NCBI RefSeq assembly: GCF_947488025.1
Contig: NZ_CANKYS010000007.1
Span: 62,001 to 126,000, forward strand
Length of the DNA stretch: 64,000 nucleotides
Direction of reading: 5' to 3'
Source of the DNA: an uncultured Nocardioides sp.
Lineage (GTDB): Bacteria; Actinomycetota; Actinomycetes; Propionibacteriales; Nocardioidaceae
The number at the start of each line of letters is the position of its first letter. Position 1 is the stretch's first letter. The notes under the pieces are model-generated. The model was given only the letters and a program-made list of their open reading frames with translations, was not told the DNA's origin and searched no databases. Below are positions 26,806 through 35,505 of this stretch, in pieces. Both the position numbers and the translations under genes were made by a program.

Positions 26806-26994
26806 GCGGGTGAAGAACCGCGGCCGCGCGACGGTGCCACGGCCCGGAATGCGTCGTACGGCCGCAGTTCTCCGTCTGGCGGGCCCTGGTGGGCTCGGGC
26901 GCCGCGGTGGGGAACGAACGGCAGGCCCAGTCGTCCCGTGCGCCTGCCGATGGTTCCCCAACCGGCACGATGGAGCCGCGGGTGAAGAACCGCG
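26806..26994. repeat. Pair of 17-base direct repeats flanking a hairpin, in a 370-base gene-free gap
   Basis: GCGGGTGAAGAACCGCG occurs at 26806-26822 and again at 26978-26994. Between them lies the TGGGGAAC-type inverted repeat (26908-26960). The gap 26777-27146 has no convincing coding frame: reading frames through it lack ribosome sites and show no family likeness. It looks like repeat-bearing intergenic DNA. Confidence 0.6.
26908..26960. repeat. Imperfect hairpin of the TGGGGAAC family
   Basis: TGGGGAACGAACGGCAGGC pairs with GCCTGCCGATGGTTCCCCA (17 of 19 positions) around a 15-base loop. The outer half matches the ends of the perfect hairpin at 62443-62497, suggesting a dispersed palindromic repeat family. 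Confidence 0.6.
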
Positions 26995-27146
26995 ACCGAC
27001 GCGAACTTCGGCATGTGTGCAGCATGGCTCGACGACAGCGGCATCGTGGGTCCCGCTCCTGCCTCGCAGACGCTTCGTCGGCAGCCGGAGGCGACTGCGA
27101 CTGGAGGGCGGGACCTCGTCGTCCTCGACGTCCGCAAGGGAGGCTT

Positions 27147-27932
27147 CTACCTGTGCGGTTGGTCGAGGACCGCCACCCACAGCTCCTCCGCCGGCCACGC
27201 CGTCGCCCACCCCGGGGACACGATCTCGTAGAAGGGATGGTCGAGGCCGTCGGCCGGCGCGTACAGCTCGTGCAGAGCCTCGATCACGAAGCCGGAACGG
27301 CGCAGCTGCCTGACCCACTCGCCGTGCGACGGATGGAACTCGAACCCGCCGCCCGGCCACTGAACCCGATGGACCTCGCGCTGGCCGCGCAGCAGCTGGT
27401 CCTGGGCCACGCCGCCCTCGGCCGGAACGCACAGCGTCGACAGGTTGCTGTTGGTGAGGAAGGCCAACCGGCCGCCGGGTCGCAGCAGCCGGGCGGCCTC
27501 GGGCAACCAGCGCTCCGGATCGCACCAGGCGGCCGCTCCGTGCTCGCTCACGATGAGGTCGAACCGTCCGTCTGCCAGCGGCACCCGCTCCGCGTCCCCC
27601 TGGATCAGCGGGAAGTCGGGACCGAGCCGGGCCTGGAGGTTCCGTGCCGTGGCGAGCTGCTCACCGGAGAAGTCCAGCGCGACCGGGCGGGCACCTGCGC
27701 GTGCGAGCCAGGCGGAGACGTAACCGGTCCCGCAAGCCAGGTCCAGGACGTCCAGGCCGCGGACGTCGCCAAGGACGCCCAGCTGCGCCTCGGGCACGGC
27801 GAACAGGCCCCACATCATCTCCGCCCGCCGCCACATGCTCTCGGCCGCGGCGTCGGTGTAGCGCTCGTTCACGATTGCCCAGAGCCTCCGGTTCGCGGCG
27901 ATCTCTGTGGCTCTGTCCTCCGACACCGCCAC
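27147..27932 (-). CDS. Class I SAM-dependent methyltransferase
   Basis: A 261-residue methyltransferase of the UbiE/Methyltransf_11 type. Motif I VLDLACGTGYVSAWLA near residue 62 binds S-adenosylmethionine; the following acidic strand (PVALDFSGEQLATARN) and a motif near LIVSEHGAAAWCDPERWLPE, then LLRPGGRLAFLTNS, match the fold. GTG start. It stands alone between the repeat-bearing gap and a divergent aldose epimerase. Substrate unknown. Confidence 0.85.
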   Translation of the reverse strand: MAVSEDRATEIAANRRLWAIVNERYTDAAAESMWRRAEMMWGLFAVPEAQLGVLGDVRGLDVLDLACGTGYVSAWLARAGARPVALDFSGEQLATARNLQARLGPDFPLIQGDAERVPLADGRFDLIVSEHGAAAWCDPERWLPEAARLLRPGGRLAFLTNSNLSTLCVPAEGGVAQDQLLRGQREVHRVQWPGGGFEFHPSHGEWVRQLRRSGFVIEALHELYAPADGLDHPFYEIVSPGWATAWPAEELWVAVLDQPHR

Positions 27933-27994
27933 AGTCTCTCAGCGTCCACGGAGCCCGCGGGGGCCTCGCGGGCGTGATGCCGGAGGATGAGCCC

Positions 27995-29044
27995 GTGACC
28001 CACGACGCGACGCGCGAGACCACCTTCGGCCGGATGCCCGACGGACGTGAGGTCCGCCTGCTGACGATCGGCGCCGAGCCGGGCCCCGTCGTGGAGGTGC
28101 TCACGCTGGGCGCGACGGTGCACAGCCTGGTCGTCACCTGTGGGGACGGCGAACGGCGCAACGTCGTCCTCGGCCATCCCGACGTGGGGGAGCGGCTGGC
28201 GGCCGACACCTACATCGGGGGCACCATCGGGCGCTACGCCAACCGCATCGCCGGGGGCCGGTTCACCTTGGATGGCCGGGACGTCGAGGTGCGCACGCAC
28301 GACCGGGGCAACAGCCTGCACGGCGGCCCCGACGGGTTCGACGTACGCCTCTGGGACGTCGAGTCGCACGACCCCGACCGGGTCGTGCTGTCGCTGGTGA
28401 GTCCTGACGGCGACCAGGGCTTCCCCGGCGAGGTCACCGCCCGCGTCACGTACGACATCGACGGCGACGTCGTGCGGGTCACCATGCAGGCGACGACCGA
28501 CGCCCCGACGGTGGTCAACCTGACCAACCACGCCTACTTCAACCTCGACGGCGAGGGGTCCGGCACCGTCGACGACCACGAGCTGCTCGTGGAGGCCGAG
28601 GAGTTCACGCCGGTCGACGCCACCGGCATCCCGGCCGGCGGCCACGCCCCGGTCGACGGCACGCCCTTCGACTTCCGCACCTCGACCCCCATCGGCCCGG
28701 CGATCCGCGCCGAGCACCCGCAGGTCGTCGACGCGCGCGGCATCGACCACAACTACGTCGTACGGGGCGACGGCCTGCGCCGGGCCGCCGCGCTCGCCTC
28801 GCCGAGGACGCGCACCGGCGTCGAGCTGTGGAGCGACCAACCCGGCCTGCAGGTCTACACCGGCAACTTCCTCGACGGCACCCGCCGCTCGACCAGCGGC
28901 GCCCGCTACCGCCAGGGCGACGGCGTCGCGCTCGAGCCGCAGCTGTTCCCCGACTCGCCCCACCACTCCGAGTGGCCCTCGGCGGTCCTGCGCCCGGGGG
29001 AGACGTACGCCGCCGTGCTCGAGTGGCGCTTCGCGACGACCTGA
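27995..29044 (+). CDS. Aldose 1-epimerase (galactose mutarotase type)
   Basis: A 349-residue GalM-family mutarotase interconverting sugar anomers. Family residues are visible: GRYANRIAGGRFTLDG, NSLHGGPDGFD, catalytic His in NLTNHAYFNLDG, RGIDHNYVV, and the catalytic Glu in VALEPQLFPDSPHH. I chose the GTG start because GGAGG stands eight bases before it; an ATG six codons upstream is possible but has no ribosome site. It is distant from the rhamnose locus and probably serves general hexose metabolism. Confidence 0.88.
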   Translation: MTHDATRETTFGRMPDGREVRLLTIGAEPGPVVEVLTLGATVHSLVVTCGDGERRNVVLGHPDVGERLAADTYIGGTIGRYANRIAGGRFTLDGRDVEVRTHDRGNSLHGGPDGFDVRLWDVESHDPDRVVLSLVSPDGDQGFPGEVTARVTYDIDGDVVRVTMQATTDAPTVVNLTNHAYFNLDGEGSGTVDDHELLVEAEEFTPVDATGIPAGGHAPVDGTPFDFRTSTPIGPAIRAEHPQVVDARGIDHNYVVRGDGLRRAAALASPRTRTGVELWSDQPGLQVYTGNFLDGTRRSTSGARYRQGDGVALEPQLFPDSPHHSEWPSAVLRPGETYAAVLEWRFATT

Positions 29045-29115
29045 GCGCCGGGGCATAGCCCGCCGCACCCGCGTGTTGGGCCCCACGAAGACGTCCCCGA
29101 CGAAGGAGAGGCGCG

Positions 29116-30138
29116 ATGCGTGCCGTGGTCTACACCGAGACAGGCGACAGCTCGGTCCTCGAGCTGGTCGAGCGCGAGGCGGCCGACCCGGGGCCGGGCG
29201 AGGTCCGGGTGCGGATCGTCCGGGCCGGCGTCAACCCGACCGACTGGAAGTTCCGCGCCGGCGGCATGGGCGAGCTCGCGTTCCCCGAGGTCGTTCCCGG
29301 CCAGGACGGCGCCGGCATCGTCGACGCAGTCGGCCCCGACGTCGAGGGCTTCGCCGTGGGCGACCGGGTCTGGACGATGCTGGCGCAGCACCAGCGCCCC
29401 GGCGGCACCGCCCAGGAGCTGGTCGTGCTGCCGGTGGCCCGCCTGACCGCGCTGCCCGAGGGGGCGTCGTACGACGTCGGCGCCTCGCTCGGCGTCCCCG
29501 CGATCACCGCCCACCGGGCCCTGACCACCTCCGAGGACGGCCCCGACCGGCTCGCCCCGGGCGCGCTGTCCGGTCGGACGGTCCTCGTCGCCGGCGGCGC
29601 GGGCGCGGTCGGCAACGCCGCGATCCAGCTCGCGCGGTGGGCGGGCGCGACCGTGATCGCCACGGTGAGCAGCGACGACAAGGCGCGGCTCGCGACCGCC
29701 GCCGGCGCCCACCACACCGTGAACTACCGCGACGGTGACACCGCCGACGCCGTCCGCGGCCTGGCGCCCGACGGCGTCGACATCGTCGTCGAGGTGGCGC
29801 CCGCGCAGAACCTCCGGCTCGACCTGCGCGTGATCAAGCCGCGCGGCACGATCGCGATCTACGCCAACAACGGTGGCGACGAGGTGACCCTGAGCGTCCG
29901 CGAGACGTTCTCGACCAACGCCCGCTTCCAGTGGGTGCTGCTCTACACGGTCGGGGAGGCTGCGCTGCGCGCGGCGGCCGACGACGTCGCGGCCGCGGTC
30001 GCCGACGGCGCGTTCGGCGTCGGCGAGGAGCGCGGTCTGCCGGTGCACCACTACCCGCTCGAGCGGACGGCCGAGGCCCACGCGGCCGTCGAGGACGGGG
30101 CGGTCGGCAAGGTGCTGATCGACGTCAGCGACGCCTGA
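29116..30138 (+). CDS. NADPH:quinone reductase, zeta-crystallin type
   Basis: A 340-residue zinc-free medium-chain reductase. N-terminal RAVVYTETGDSSVLELVERE and VRIVRAGVNPTDWKFRAGG define the QOR type; AGGAGAVGNAAIQLARWAG is the NADPH-binding loop. AAGGAGAG precedes the ATG. Its last 14 bases overlap the end of the convergent MFS gene. Probably detoxifies quinones or enones. Confidence 0.88.
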   Translation: MRAVVYTETGDSSVLELVEREAADPGPGEVRVRIVRAGVNPTDWKFRAGGMGELAFPEVVPGQDGAGIVDAVGPDVEGFAVGDRVWTMLAQHQRPGGTAQELVVLPVARLTALPEGASYDVGASLGVPAITAHRALTTSEDGPDRLAPGALSGRTVLVAGGAGAVGNAAIQLARWAGATVIATVSSDDKARLATAAGAHHTVNYRDGDTADAVRGLAPDGVDIVVEVAPAQNLRLDLRVIKPRGTIAIYANNGGDEVTLSVRETFSTNARFQWVLLYTVGEAALRAAADDVAAAVADGAFGVGEERGLPVHHYPLERTAEAHAAVEDGAVGKVLIDVSDA

Positions 30139-31288
30139 CCACCACCGCGCCGGCGAGGCAGAGCAGGGCGGCGGTGGCCGCCGCTCCTGCTCCGCCGGCG
30201 ACGTCGCGCCACGCATCGAAGCCGACCGCGCCGACCGCCTGGCCCACCGCGAGCGCGACGAAGAGCACCGACGTCCCGCGACCGGCCGCCTCGGGCCACA
30301 CGTCCCTGGCCCACAGGATCAGCACGCCCGACAGGCACATGTAGCCGGCGCCGAAGCACGCCATCGCGACGTACGCCGGCCACGCGAGGCCCAGGTCCAC
30401 GGCCGCGGCGAGCGCGACGGAGGCGAGGGCGACCGCACCGACGGACCAGCTCCACGCCCCGGCCAGGCCGCGGCCCGCGACCAGCCGTCCGGTCAGCGGG
30501 CCCGCGAGCCCGCCGATCCCGAGCACGATCCACAGCAGCCCGACCCTGCTGTCGGCGACCTGCCCCGACCCGGTGGCGATGAGCGGACCGTAGGACCACA
30601 CGAGCGCCGAGCCCGCGCCGGCGACCACCGCTGCCACGGCCGGCGTCGCCAACGGCCTCCAGTCGTACGACGACCCGCTGGCCGTCGCGGTCGCCGTACC
30701 GTCGCGCCCGCTGCGGCCCCCCGCGAGGAGGAGCACGGCAGCGGCGGCAAGGGCGTTGATCGCCGCCATGGTCCACCAGGCGACGGTGGTGGACGGCACC
30801 GCCAGTGCGAGCACGCCGGCGACGACGACGCCGACCGCCGTCCCGGTGTTGACCAGGGCCTGGGCGGTCGCGGCCGAGCGGGGCGGGGTGACCGCGTCGA
30901 CGACGCGTACCAACGCGGGCGAGGCCAGCCCGGCGCCCGCGCCACCCACGAGCACGAGCACGACGAACCAGGTCGGGGACGCGGTCGTGGCGACCCCGAG
31001 GCAGCCGAGCGCGGCCGTGGTCCCTGCGGCCAGCACGAGAGCGCGAGGCCGGCGGTCCGAGACCCGCGCCGCGATGGTCGCTGCCACCGCGTACGAGACG
31101 AACTGGGCCGCGGCCGCCCACCCGACGACCGGCTCCAGGTCCGGGCGTTCGGCGACCAGACGCGGGGCGAAGAGGCCGACGCCGAAGCGCGCCATGCCGT
31201 AGGTCGAGGCGATGAGCAGGGTGCCGGCCAGCGCCACCGCGACGCTCCGGGCGGGCGCGCGGACGTCGGGTGCTGTCGTCGAGACCAT
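30125..31288 (-). CDS. MFS transporter, YbfB/YjiJ-like
   Basis: A 387-residue, twelve-segment major facilitator protein. The opening ASTYGMARFGVGLFAPRL resembles the YbfB/YjiJ group, and SDRRPRALVLAAG is the loop 2-3 motif. Divergent from a TetR gene with two tandem palindromic operators between them, one overlapping this gene's own ATG, so expression is almost surely under that repressor. This layout is typical of drug or metabolite efflux; direction and substrate are not shown by sequence. Confidence 0.87.
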   Translation of the reverse strand: MVSTTAPDVRAPARSVAVALAGTLLIASTYGMARFGVGLFAPRLVAERPDLEPVVGWAAAAQFVSYAVAATIAARVSDRRPRALVLAAGTTAALGCLGVATTASPTWFVVLVLVGGAGAGLASPALVRVVDAVTPPRSAATAQALVNTGTAVGVVVAGVLALAVPSTTVAWWTMAAINALAAAAVLLLAGGRSGRDGTATATASGSSYDWRPLATPAVAAVVAGAGSALVWSYGPLIATGSGQVADSRVGLLWIVLGIGGLAGPLTGRLVAGRGLAGAWSWSVGAVALASVALAAAVDLGLAWPAYVAMACFGAGYMCLSGVLILWARDVWPEAAGRGTSVLFVALAVGQAVGAVGFDAWRDVAGGAGAAATAALLCLAGAVVVRRR

Positions 31289-31301
31289 AACGATCGTTCT
31301 A
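31286..31301. promoter_or_regulatory. Candidate TetR operator 1, overlapping the MFS start codon
   Basis: CATAACGATCGTTCTA: left half identical to operator 2, right half 5 of 7 positions, with a perfect core AACGATCGTT. It includes the complement of the MFS start codon. Confidence 0.6.
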
Positions 31302-31302
31302 C

Positions 31303-31318
31303 CATAACGGACGTTATG
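31303..31318. promoter_or_regulatory. Candidate TetR operator 2
   Basis: CATAACGGACGTTATG, a perfect 7-base inverted repeat with a two-base centre, 17 bases from operator 1 and nine bases before the TetR start codon. Spacing puts both sites on nearly the same DNA face plus a half step. Confidence 0.75.
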
Positions 31319-31326
31319 CTTCCTGC

Positions 31327-31893
31327 GTGGCCAGGACCGAGACCCGCGAACGCATCCTCGACAGCGCCGAGCGGCTCTTCTTCGGCGACGGCATCGGCGT
31401 GACCGGCGTCGACCGGGTCGCCGCCGACGCGGGGGTCGCGATCGCCACGCTCTACCAGCACGTCGGCAGCAAGGACGGGTTGCTCGAAGCGGTCCTCGAG
31501 CGCCGGCTCGCGGCGTGGACGGCGCAGTGGGAGGCGGCGATCGAGGCCGCCCCGACGCCGCGGGAACGGGTGCTGGCCCTCTTCGACGCGCTGGTGGAGT
31601 TCCGGCGCGTGTCGGGCACGACCCAGTGGTGCTGCTTCCTCGCGACTGCCTCGGAGCGTCCGGGCGGTGCCGGTGCGGACCCCGTCCTCCGGCTGGTCGA
31701 CGCGGACACCGCCGCCCTGGTGTCGCGGCTGCGCGTGCTCGTCGAGGAGGCGGGCGTGCCCGACCCGGACGTGATGGTCGCCCGGCTCCTCGTGGTCTAC
31801 AGCGGGGCGCTCGCCAGCCTGCTGCGCGGCGAACCCGCCGACCCGCTGGGGGAGGCGCGCGCGATCGCCGACGTGCTCCTGCCTGCGGTCTGA
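31327..31893 (+). CDS. TetR-family transcriptional regulator
   Basis: A 188-residue repressor. The DNA-binding part is clear at residues about 5-50: RERILDSAERLFFGDG then VDRVAADAGVAIATLYQHVG, followed by SKDGLLEAVLERR. GTG start. Divergent from the MFS gene and probably represses both itself and that transporter through the tandem CATAACG palindromes. A perfect terminator hairpin follows. Ligand unknown. Confidence 0.88.
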   Translation: MARTETRERILDSAERLFFGDGIGVTGVDRVAADAGVAIATLYQHVGSKDGLLEAVLERRLAAWTAQWEAAIEAAPTPRERVLALFDALVEFRRVSGTTQWCCFLATASERPGGAGADPVLRLVDADTAALVSRLRVLVEEAGVPDPDVMVARLLVVYSGALASLLRGEPADPLGEARAIADVLLPAV

Positions 31894-31911
31894 CCGCAGG
31901 CATCCCACGAC

Positions 31912-31945
31912 GAGACGGCCCCCACCCGAGGGTGGGGGCCGTCTC
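31912..31945. terminator. Strong two-way terminator hairpin
   Basis: GAGACGGCCCCCACCC and GGGTGGGGGCCGTCTC form a perfect 16-base-pair stem around the bases GA. It lies between the ends of the convergent TetR and TM-helix genes and can serve both strands. Confidence 0.85.
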
Positions 31946-31957
31946 CGGGAGCGTGCG

Positions 31958-32773
31958 TCAGCGGGCGGGAGGCGGCATGTGCTGGGTCGCCTCCGGGTCC
32001 ACGCTGGTCGGGTAGTTGGAGGGCGTGTCATAGCTGCCGAGCGCGTCGTCGCGACGGCCACCCATCTCGTCGCGGGCCCGGTCGGCACCGACGTGGGCGT
32101 CGTGCTTGGCCCGGTCGGCGGCCTGGCCACCCTTGTCCTTCGCCTGACGGAGCAGGTCGGCGGCGAGGTCGCGACCACCCAGGCCGAAGGCCAGGGCGAG
32201 ACCGAGGGCGAGGGCGAACATGATGGCGGTGAAGGCGATCCGCACGATCTCGGGAGCGATCTGGAGCTGCTCGAGGATCATGAAGAGCGCGATCGTCATG
32301 ATGATGGCCGGGGCCACCGTGCCGACGACCTTGCCGGTCGGGGTGTCGCCCATGAAGCGCACCACCGCGCCGGCCACGGCGCCGGACAGGAGCGCGGCGA
32401 CGATGAAGATGAGGATCGCCACGATCACGTTGGGCAGGTAGGCCAGGACCTGGTTCATGAAGTTGGTCGCGGCCGGGATGCCGAGCGCGCCGATCGCCGC
32501 GGTGATGAAGAAGATGAAGATCAGCCAGAACACGACCCGGGCGATGCCCGCGGCCGGTGACGCTCCGGGGAGCACCGCGTCGACGTACCGGTTGGCGGAG
32601 CTCTCGTGGAGGCGCCGGTCGAGGTGGACCTTGTCGAGGACCTTGCGCACGATGCCGGCGACCACCTTGGAGATGAGGTAGCCGACAAGGAGGATGAGGA
32701 GGAAGCCGACGAGGTTCGGCAGGAAGTCGAAGATGCCGTCGGTCGTCCGCTGGAAGCTGTCACCGATGTCCAC
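31958..32773 (-). CDS. TM-helix-repeat membrane protein, MscS-channel-like pore region
   Basis: A 271-residue membrane protein. Residues about 15-190 contain five hydrophobic segments with the TM_helix repeat pattern (LPNLVGFLLILLVGYLISKV and LPNVIVAILIFIVAALLSGA), which occurs next to MscS-type mechanosensitive channels, but no MscS beta domain is present. The tail after residue 205 is hydrophilic, charged and probably disordered. A GTG start is chosen because AAAGGA lies eight bases before it. Function: small conductance channel or membrane-stress protein; uncertain. Confidence 0.75.
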   Translation of the reverse strand: MDIGDSFQRTTDGIFDFLPNLVGFLLILLVGYLISKVVAGIVRKVLDKVHLDRRLHESSANRYVDAVLPGASPAAGIARVVFWLIFIFFITAAIGALGIPAATNFMNQVLAYLPNVIVAILIFIVAALLSGAVAGAVVRFMGDTPTGKVVGTVAPAIIMTIALFMILEQLQIAPEIVRIAFTAIMFALALGLALAFGLGGRDLAADLLRQAKDKGGQAADRAKHDAHVGADRARDEMGGRRDDALGSYDTPSNYPTSVDPEATQHMPPPAR

Positions 32774-32927
32774 GGGGGGTGTCCTTTCGTTCGGTGTGAG
32801 TCCTCCACGTTGCCGGGCGCCGGACCACCACAAAACACCCTTGGGATCCGAATGATCCGGGGCCGACGGGGTAGGCAGGGGCGGTCCTCCACCCCCGCGG
32901 GTGAACGGTCGGCAGGTCGGTCGTGCG

Positions 32928-33626
32928 CTATCCCGATCGCCGCGGCCGCAGGTCCCTCAGCAGCACCTCGCGACCGAGCCGCCGCTCGAGGTCCGCGACC
33001 TGCGCGAGCAGCAGCTCGGCGGCCGCGAGGGCGTCGGTGAGGGCGTGGTGGGCGGCATAGCCGGGCAGGCCGTGGGCGCGGCGAGCCGCGTCGAGGCGCA
33101 GCGAGCCGTGGACCTCGCCGTTGACGTCGGCGCGGAGGCGGTGCTCGACGGCCAGGGTGTCGACCACGGTCAGCGGCGGACGGGCGTCGTACGCCGTCGC
33201 CGTCGCGGCACCGACGAAGTCCACCTCGAGCGCGGCGTGGTGCGCGAGCAGCACCCGACCCCGCAGGGCGTCCAGCAGCAGCGGGAGCACCTCGGTCAGC
33301 GGCGCGGCGTCGGCGAGTGCGTCGTCGGTCAACCGGTGGAGGGTCGCCGATGAACCGACCTCCACGCCCTCGGGCGGGCGGACCCGGTGCTCGTGCGCCT
33401 CGGCGAGCAGCACCTGCCCACGCACGACGGGCACCCACCCGAGCGACAGGACGTGGTCGGTGCGCGGGTCGAGGCCGGTCGTCTCGAGGTCGAGCGCGAG
33501 GAGCTCGAGCTGCGACACCGGGGTCGTCGGGGGTGGTGGTGGCGCCGCGGCGAGGTCCCGCAGCGGACCCGGCGGGTAGTGGTCGGGACGCCGGGGGCGA
33601 CGGAGGAGGGAGAGGCGCGCCCTCAC
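32928..33626 (-). CDS. 3'-5' exonuclease, DnaQ/DEDD type
   Basis: A 232-residue exonuclease. Exo I DLETTGLDP carries the first Asp and Glu, VDFVGA (preceded by LLAHHAALE) is Exo II, and HHALTDALAAAELLLAQ is Exo III of the DEDDh type. The first 45 residues are Arg/Pro-rich and not conserved. The GTG start overlaps the upstream stop (GTGA), so it is co-translated with the cNMP/CBS nucleotidyltransferase gene. DnaQ-like proteins trim DNA or RNA 3' ends; its target here is unknown. Confidence 0.85.
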   Translation of the reverse strand: MRARLSLLRRPRRPDHYPPGPLRDLAAAPPPPPTTPVSQLELLALDLETTGLDPRTDHVLSLGWVPVVRGQVLLAEAHEHRVRPPEGVEVGSSATLHRLTDDALADAAPLTEVLPLLLDALRGRVLLAHHAALEVDFVGAATATAYDARPPLTVVDTLAVEHRLRADVNGEVHGSLRLDAARRAHGLPGYAAHHALTDALAAAELLLAQVADLERRLGREVLLRDLRPRRSG

Positions 33627-35491
33627 TCGAACCCCGGCGGCAGGTGGCTCGACAGGCTCTGCTGCGCGGACCGCACGATCTCGAAGGCGTCGCGCAGGTG
33701 GCGCCGCTGCCGCTGGGTGAGGTCGGCAGGCCGGAGGAAGTTGTCGGGCGTGAGGCCCGACCGCGCCTGCGCCGCCTGGTGGTGCAGCCGCAGGTACGAC
33801 ATCAGCTCGAGGGCGTCGGTCAGCTCGGTCGCCGTGTCGCGGTCGATCGTGCCCGCCGTCGCCGCGGCAGCGAGTCGTCGGCGCGTCGACAGCGCCGGTG
33901 ACCCGGACCTCAGCGCGTGGATGCGCGCGAGCTGGACGACCGCGGAGATCGGGCGCTTGATGTCGAGGGTGTCGCGGTGCTCGCCGTGCCGCTCGAGCAC
34001 GAAGCCGCGGAAGAAGCCGAGCGGGGGTCGCATCGAGAGGGCCTGGCGCGACAGGTGGCCGAGCAGGCGCGGGGACGCCGTCGAGACGGAGGCCAGGTGC
34101 ACCTGCTCGGTGAGCTCCCGGTCGCCGGCGAGGTGGCGCATGTCGTGGAAGACCGCCGTGTGCAGGACGGCGTCCGGCCGGGGTTCGCGTGACCAGTCGG
34201 CGAGGAGCGCGCGCCACTGCGGGACGGTCAGTCGCCACTGGGGGTTCGTGGCCATCACGTCCCCGGGGCAGCGCGGCCAGCCGCACTGCTCGAGCACGAC
34301 CGTGACCCGGTCAGCCAGCGCGGCGAACCAGGCGGCGCCGGTTGCGTCGGGCTCCGCGCCCAGCACGATCGCGTGGTCCTGGTCGGCGGTGAACCCCTCC
34401 TCGTCCCGCGCTGCCGACCCGAGCACGACCCAGCTGTACGGCACCGGCGCCGGCCCCAGGCCTTCCGCGACCAGCTCCTCCTCGACCAGCGCCACCACGC
34501 GCCGTCGTACGGCGTCGCCGAGCGCGGTCGCCACGCGCGAGATGTCGGCGGCGCTGACGTCGCGCTCGACGAGCTGCCCGAGCACGGCGTGGATGCCCGG
34601 GGCCTCCGCCACGACGTCGGCCAGCGACGTCTGGCCCCCGATCGCTGCCGCGAGGTAGACGGGGTTGGCGTTCTCCAGGCGCACGAGGTCGGTGGTGGTG
34701 ACCAGTCCGGCCGGGCGACCGGTGTCGTCGACGACGGGGAGGTGGTGGATGTCGCGGCTCACCATCTCCAGCAGCGCCTCGAAGGCGAGGGCGTCGGCAG
34801 AGAGGATCACCGGGTCGGGAGTCATCACCGACCGCACCGGGCGGTCGGGCGGGAGGTCAGCGGCGAGCACGCGGTTGCGCAGGTCGCGGTCGGTCACGAT
34901 GCCGACGAGGGCGAGGTGCTCGACGACGAGGATGCAGGAGACGCCGGCGTCGGCCATGGCCGCTGCGGCGTCGCGCACCGACGCGGTCGGCGTGGTCGTC
35001 ACCGGCTCGCGCGTGACGAGGTCACCGACGCGGGTGCCGAGCGCGGTGCTGCCGGACGTCGCGCGCTGCAGGTTGCCGATGGCGCGGGAGAGGCGCGCGT
35101 GGTGGGTGGTGGCGTAGAAGGTCGCGACGTCGGGATGGGCGTGCGTCAGCTCCTCGAACGCCGACGGCTCGAGGACCAGCAGCAGGGTGTCCTCGACCGC
35201 GGTGCAGCGGTAGCGCGTGGGCCGGTGCTCCAGGAGCGAGCTCATCCCGAAGGCCTCGCCGGTGCCGACCCGGTCCACCAGCTCGCCGGTCTCGTCGCGC
35301 ACCTCCACGGCGCCCGAGCGGACGAGGTACAGCCCGTCGCCGCGGTCGCCCACCTCGAGCACGACGCTGCCGCGCCTGGCGTAGCGGATCGTGCACCGCC
35401 GGGGCAGCGCCGAGAGCTCGGCGGCGGGCAGGAGCTCGAACGGCGCGTGGTCGGCCAGGAAGTCGCGGACCTCGGCGAGCTCGACCTCCAT
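33623..35491 (-). CDS. cNMP-binding / CBS / DUF294 nucleotidyltransferase protein
   Basis: A 622-residue signalling protein. Domains in order: cyclic-nucleotide-binding-like barrel (about 10-125; GDRGDGLYLVRSGAVEVRDE), two CBS domains (about 150-275; VTDRDLRNRVL, RDIHHLPVVDDTGRPAGLVT), a DUF294 nucleotidyltransferase with VLGSAARDEEGFTADQDHAI (GS-x4-E...D-x-D active site), and the DUF294 C-terminal helical domain. GlnD-like transferases of this class modify proteins or make nucleotides in response to bound ligands; the target is not known. Begins 14 bases after the PPK2 stop. Confidence 0.87.
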   Translation of the reverse strand: MEVELAEVRDFLADHAPFELLPAAELSALPRRCTIRYARRGSVVLEVGDRGDGLYLVRSGAVEVRDETGELVDRVGTGEAFGMSSLLEHRPTRYRCTAVEDTLLLVLEPSAFEELTHAHPDVATFYATTHHARLSRAIGNLQRATSGSTALGTRVGDLVTREPVTTTPTASVRDAAAAMADAGVSCILVVEHLALVGIVTDRDLRNRVLAADLPPDRPVRSVMTPDPVILSADALAFEALLEMVSRDIHHLPVVDDTGRPAGLVTTTDLVRLENANPVYLAAAIGGQTSLADVVAEAPGIHAVLGQLVERDVSAADISRVATALGDAVRRRVVALVEEELVAEGLGPAPVPYSWVVLGSAARDEEGFTADQDHAIVLGAEPDATGAAWFAALADRVTVVLEQCGWPRCPGDVMATNPQWRLTVPQWRALLADWSREPRPDAVLHTAVFHDMRHLAGDRELTEQVHLASVSTASPRLLGHLSRQALSMRPPLGFFRGFVLERHGEHRDTLDIKRPISAVVQLARIHALRSGSPALSTRRRLAAAATAGTIDRDTATELTDALELMSYLRLHHQAAQARSGLTPDNFLRPADLTQRQRRHLRDAFEIVRSAQQSLSSHLPPGFE

Positions 35492-35505
35492 GGCGTCCGA
35501 GTGGC

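Noticed and set aside
26777-27146. Possible insertion sequence remnant
   Set aside because: Direct repeats and a hairpin are present but no transposase fragment can be read in any frame.
27013-27231. Plus-strand frame of 72 codons in the repeat-bearing gap
   Set aside because: It runs into the end of the methyltransferase gene on the other strand, has no ribosome site and no recognisable sequence.
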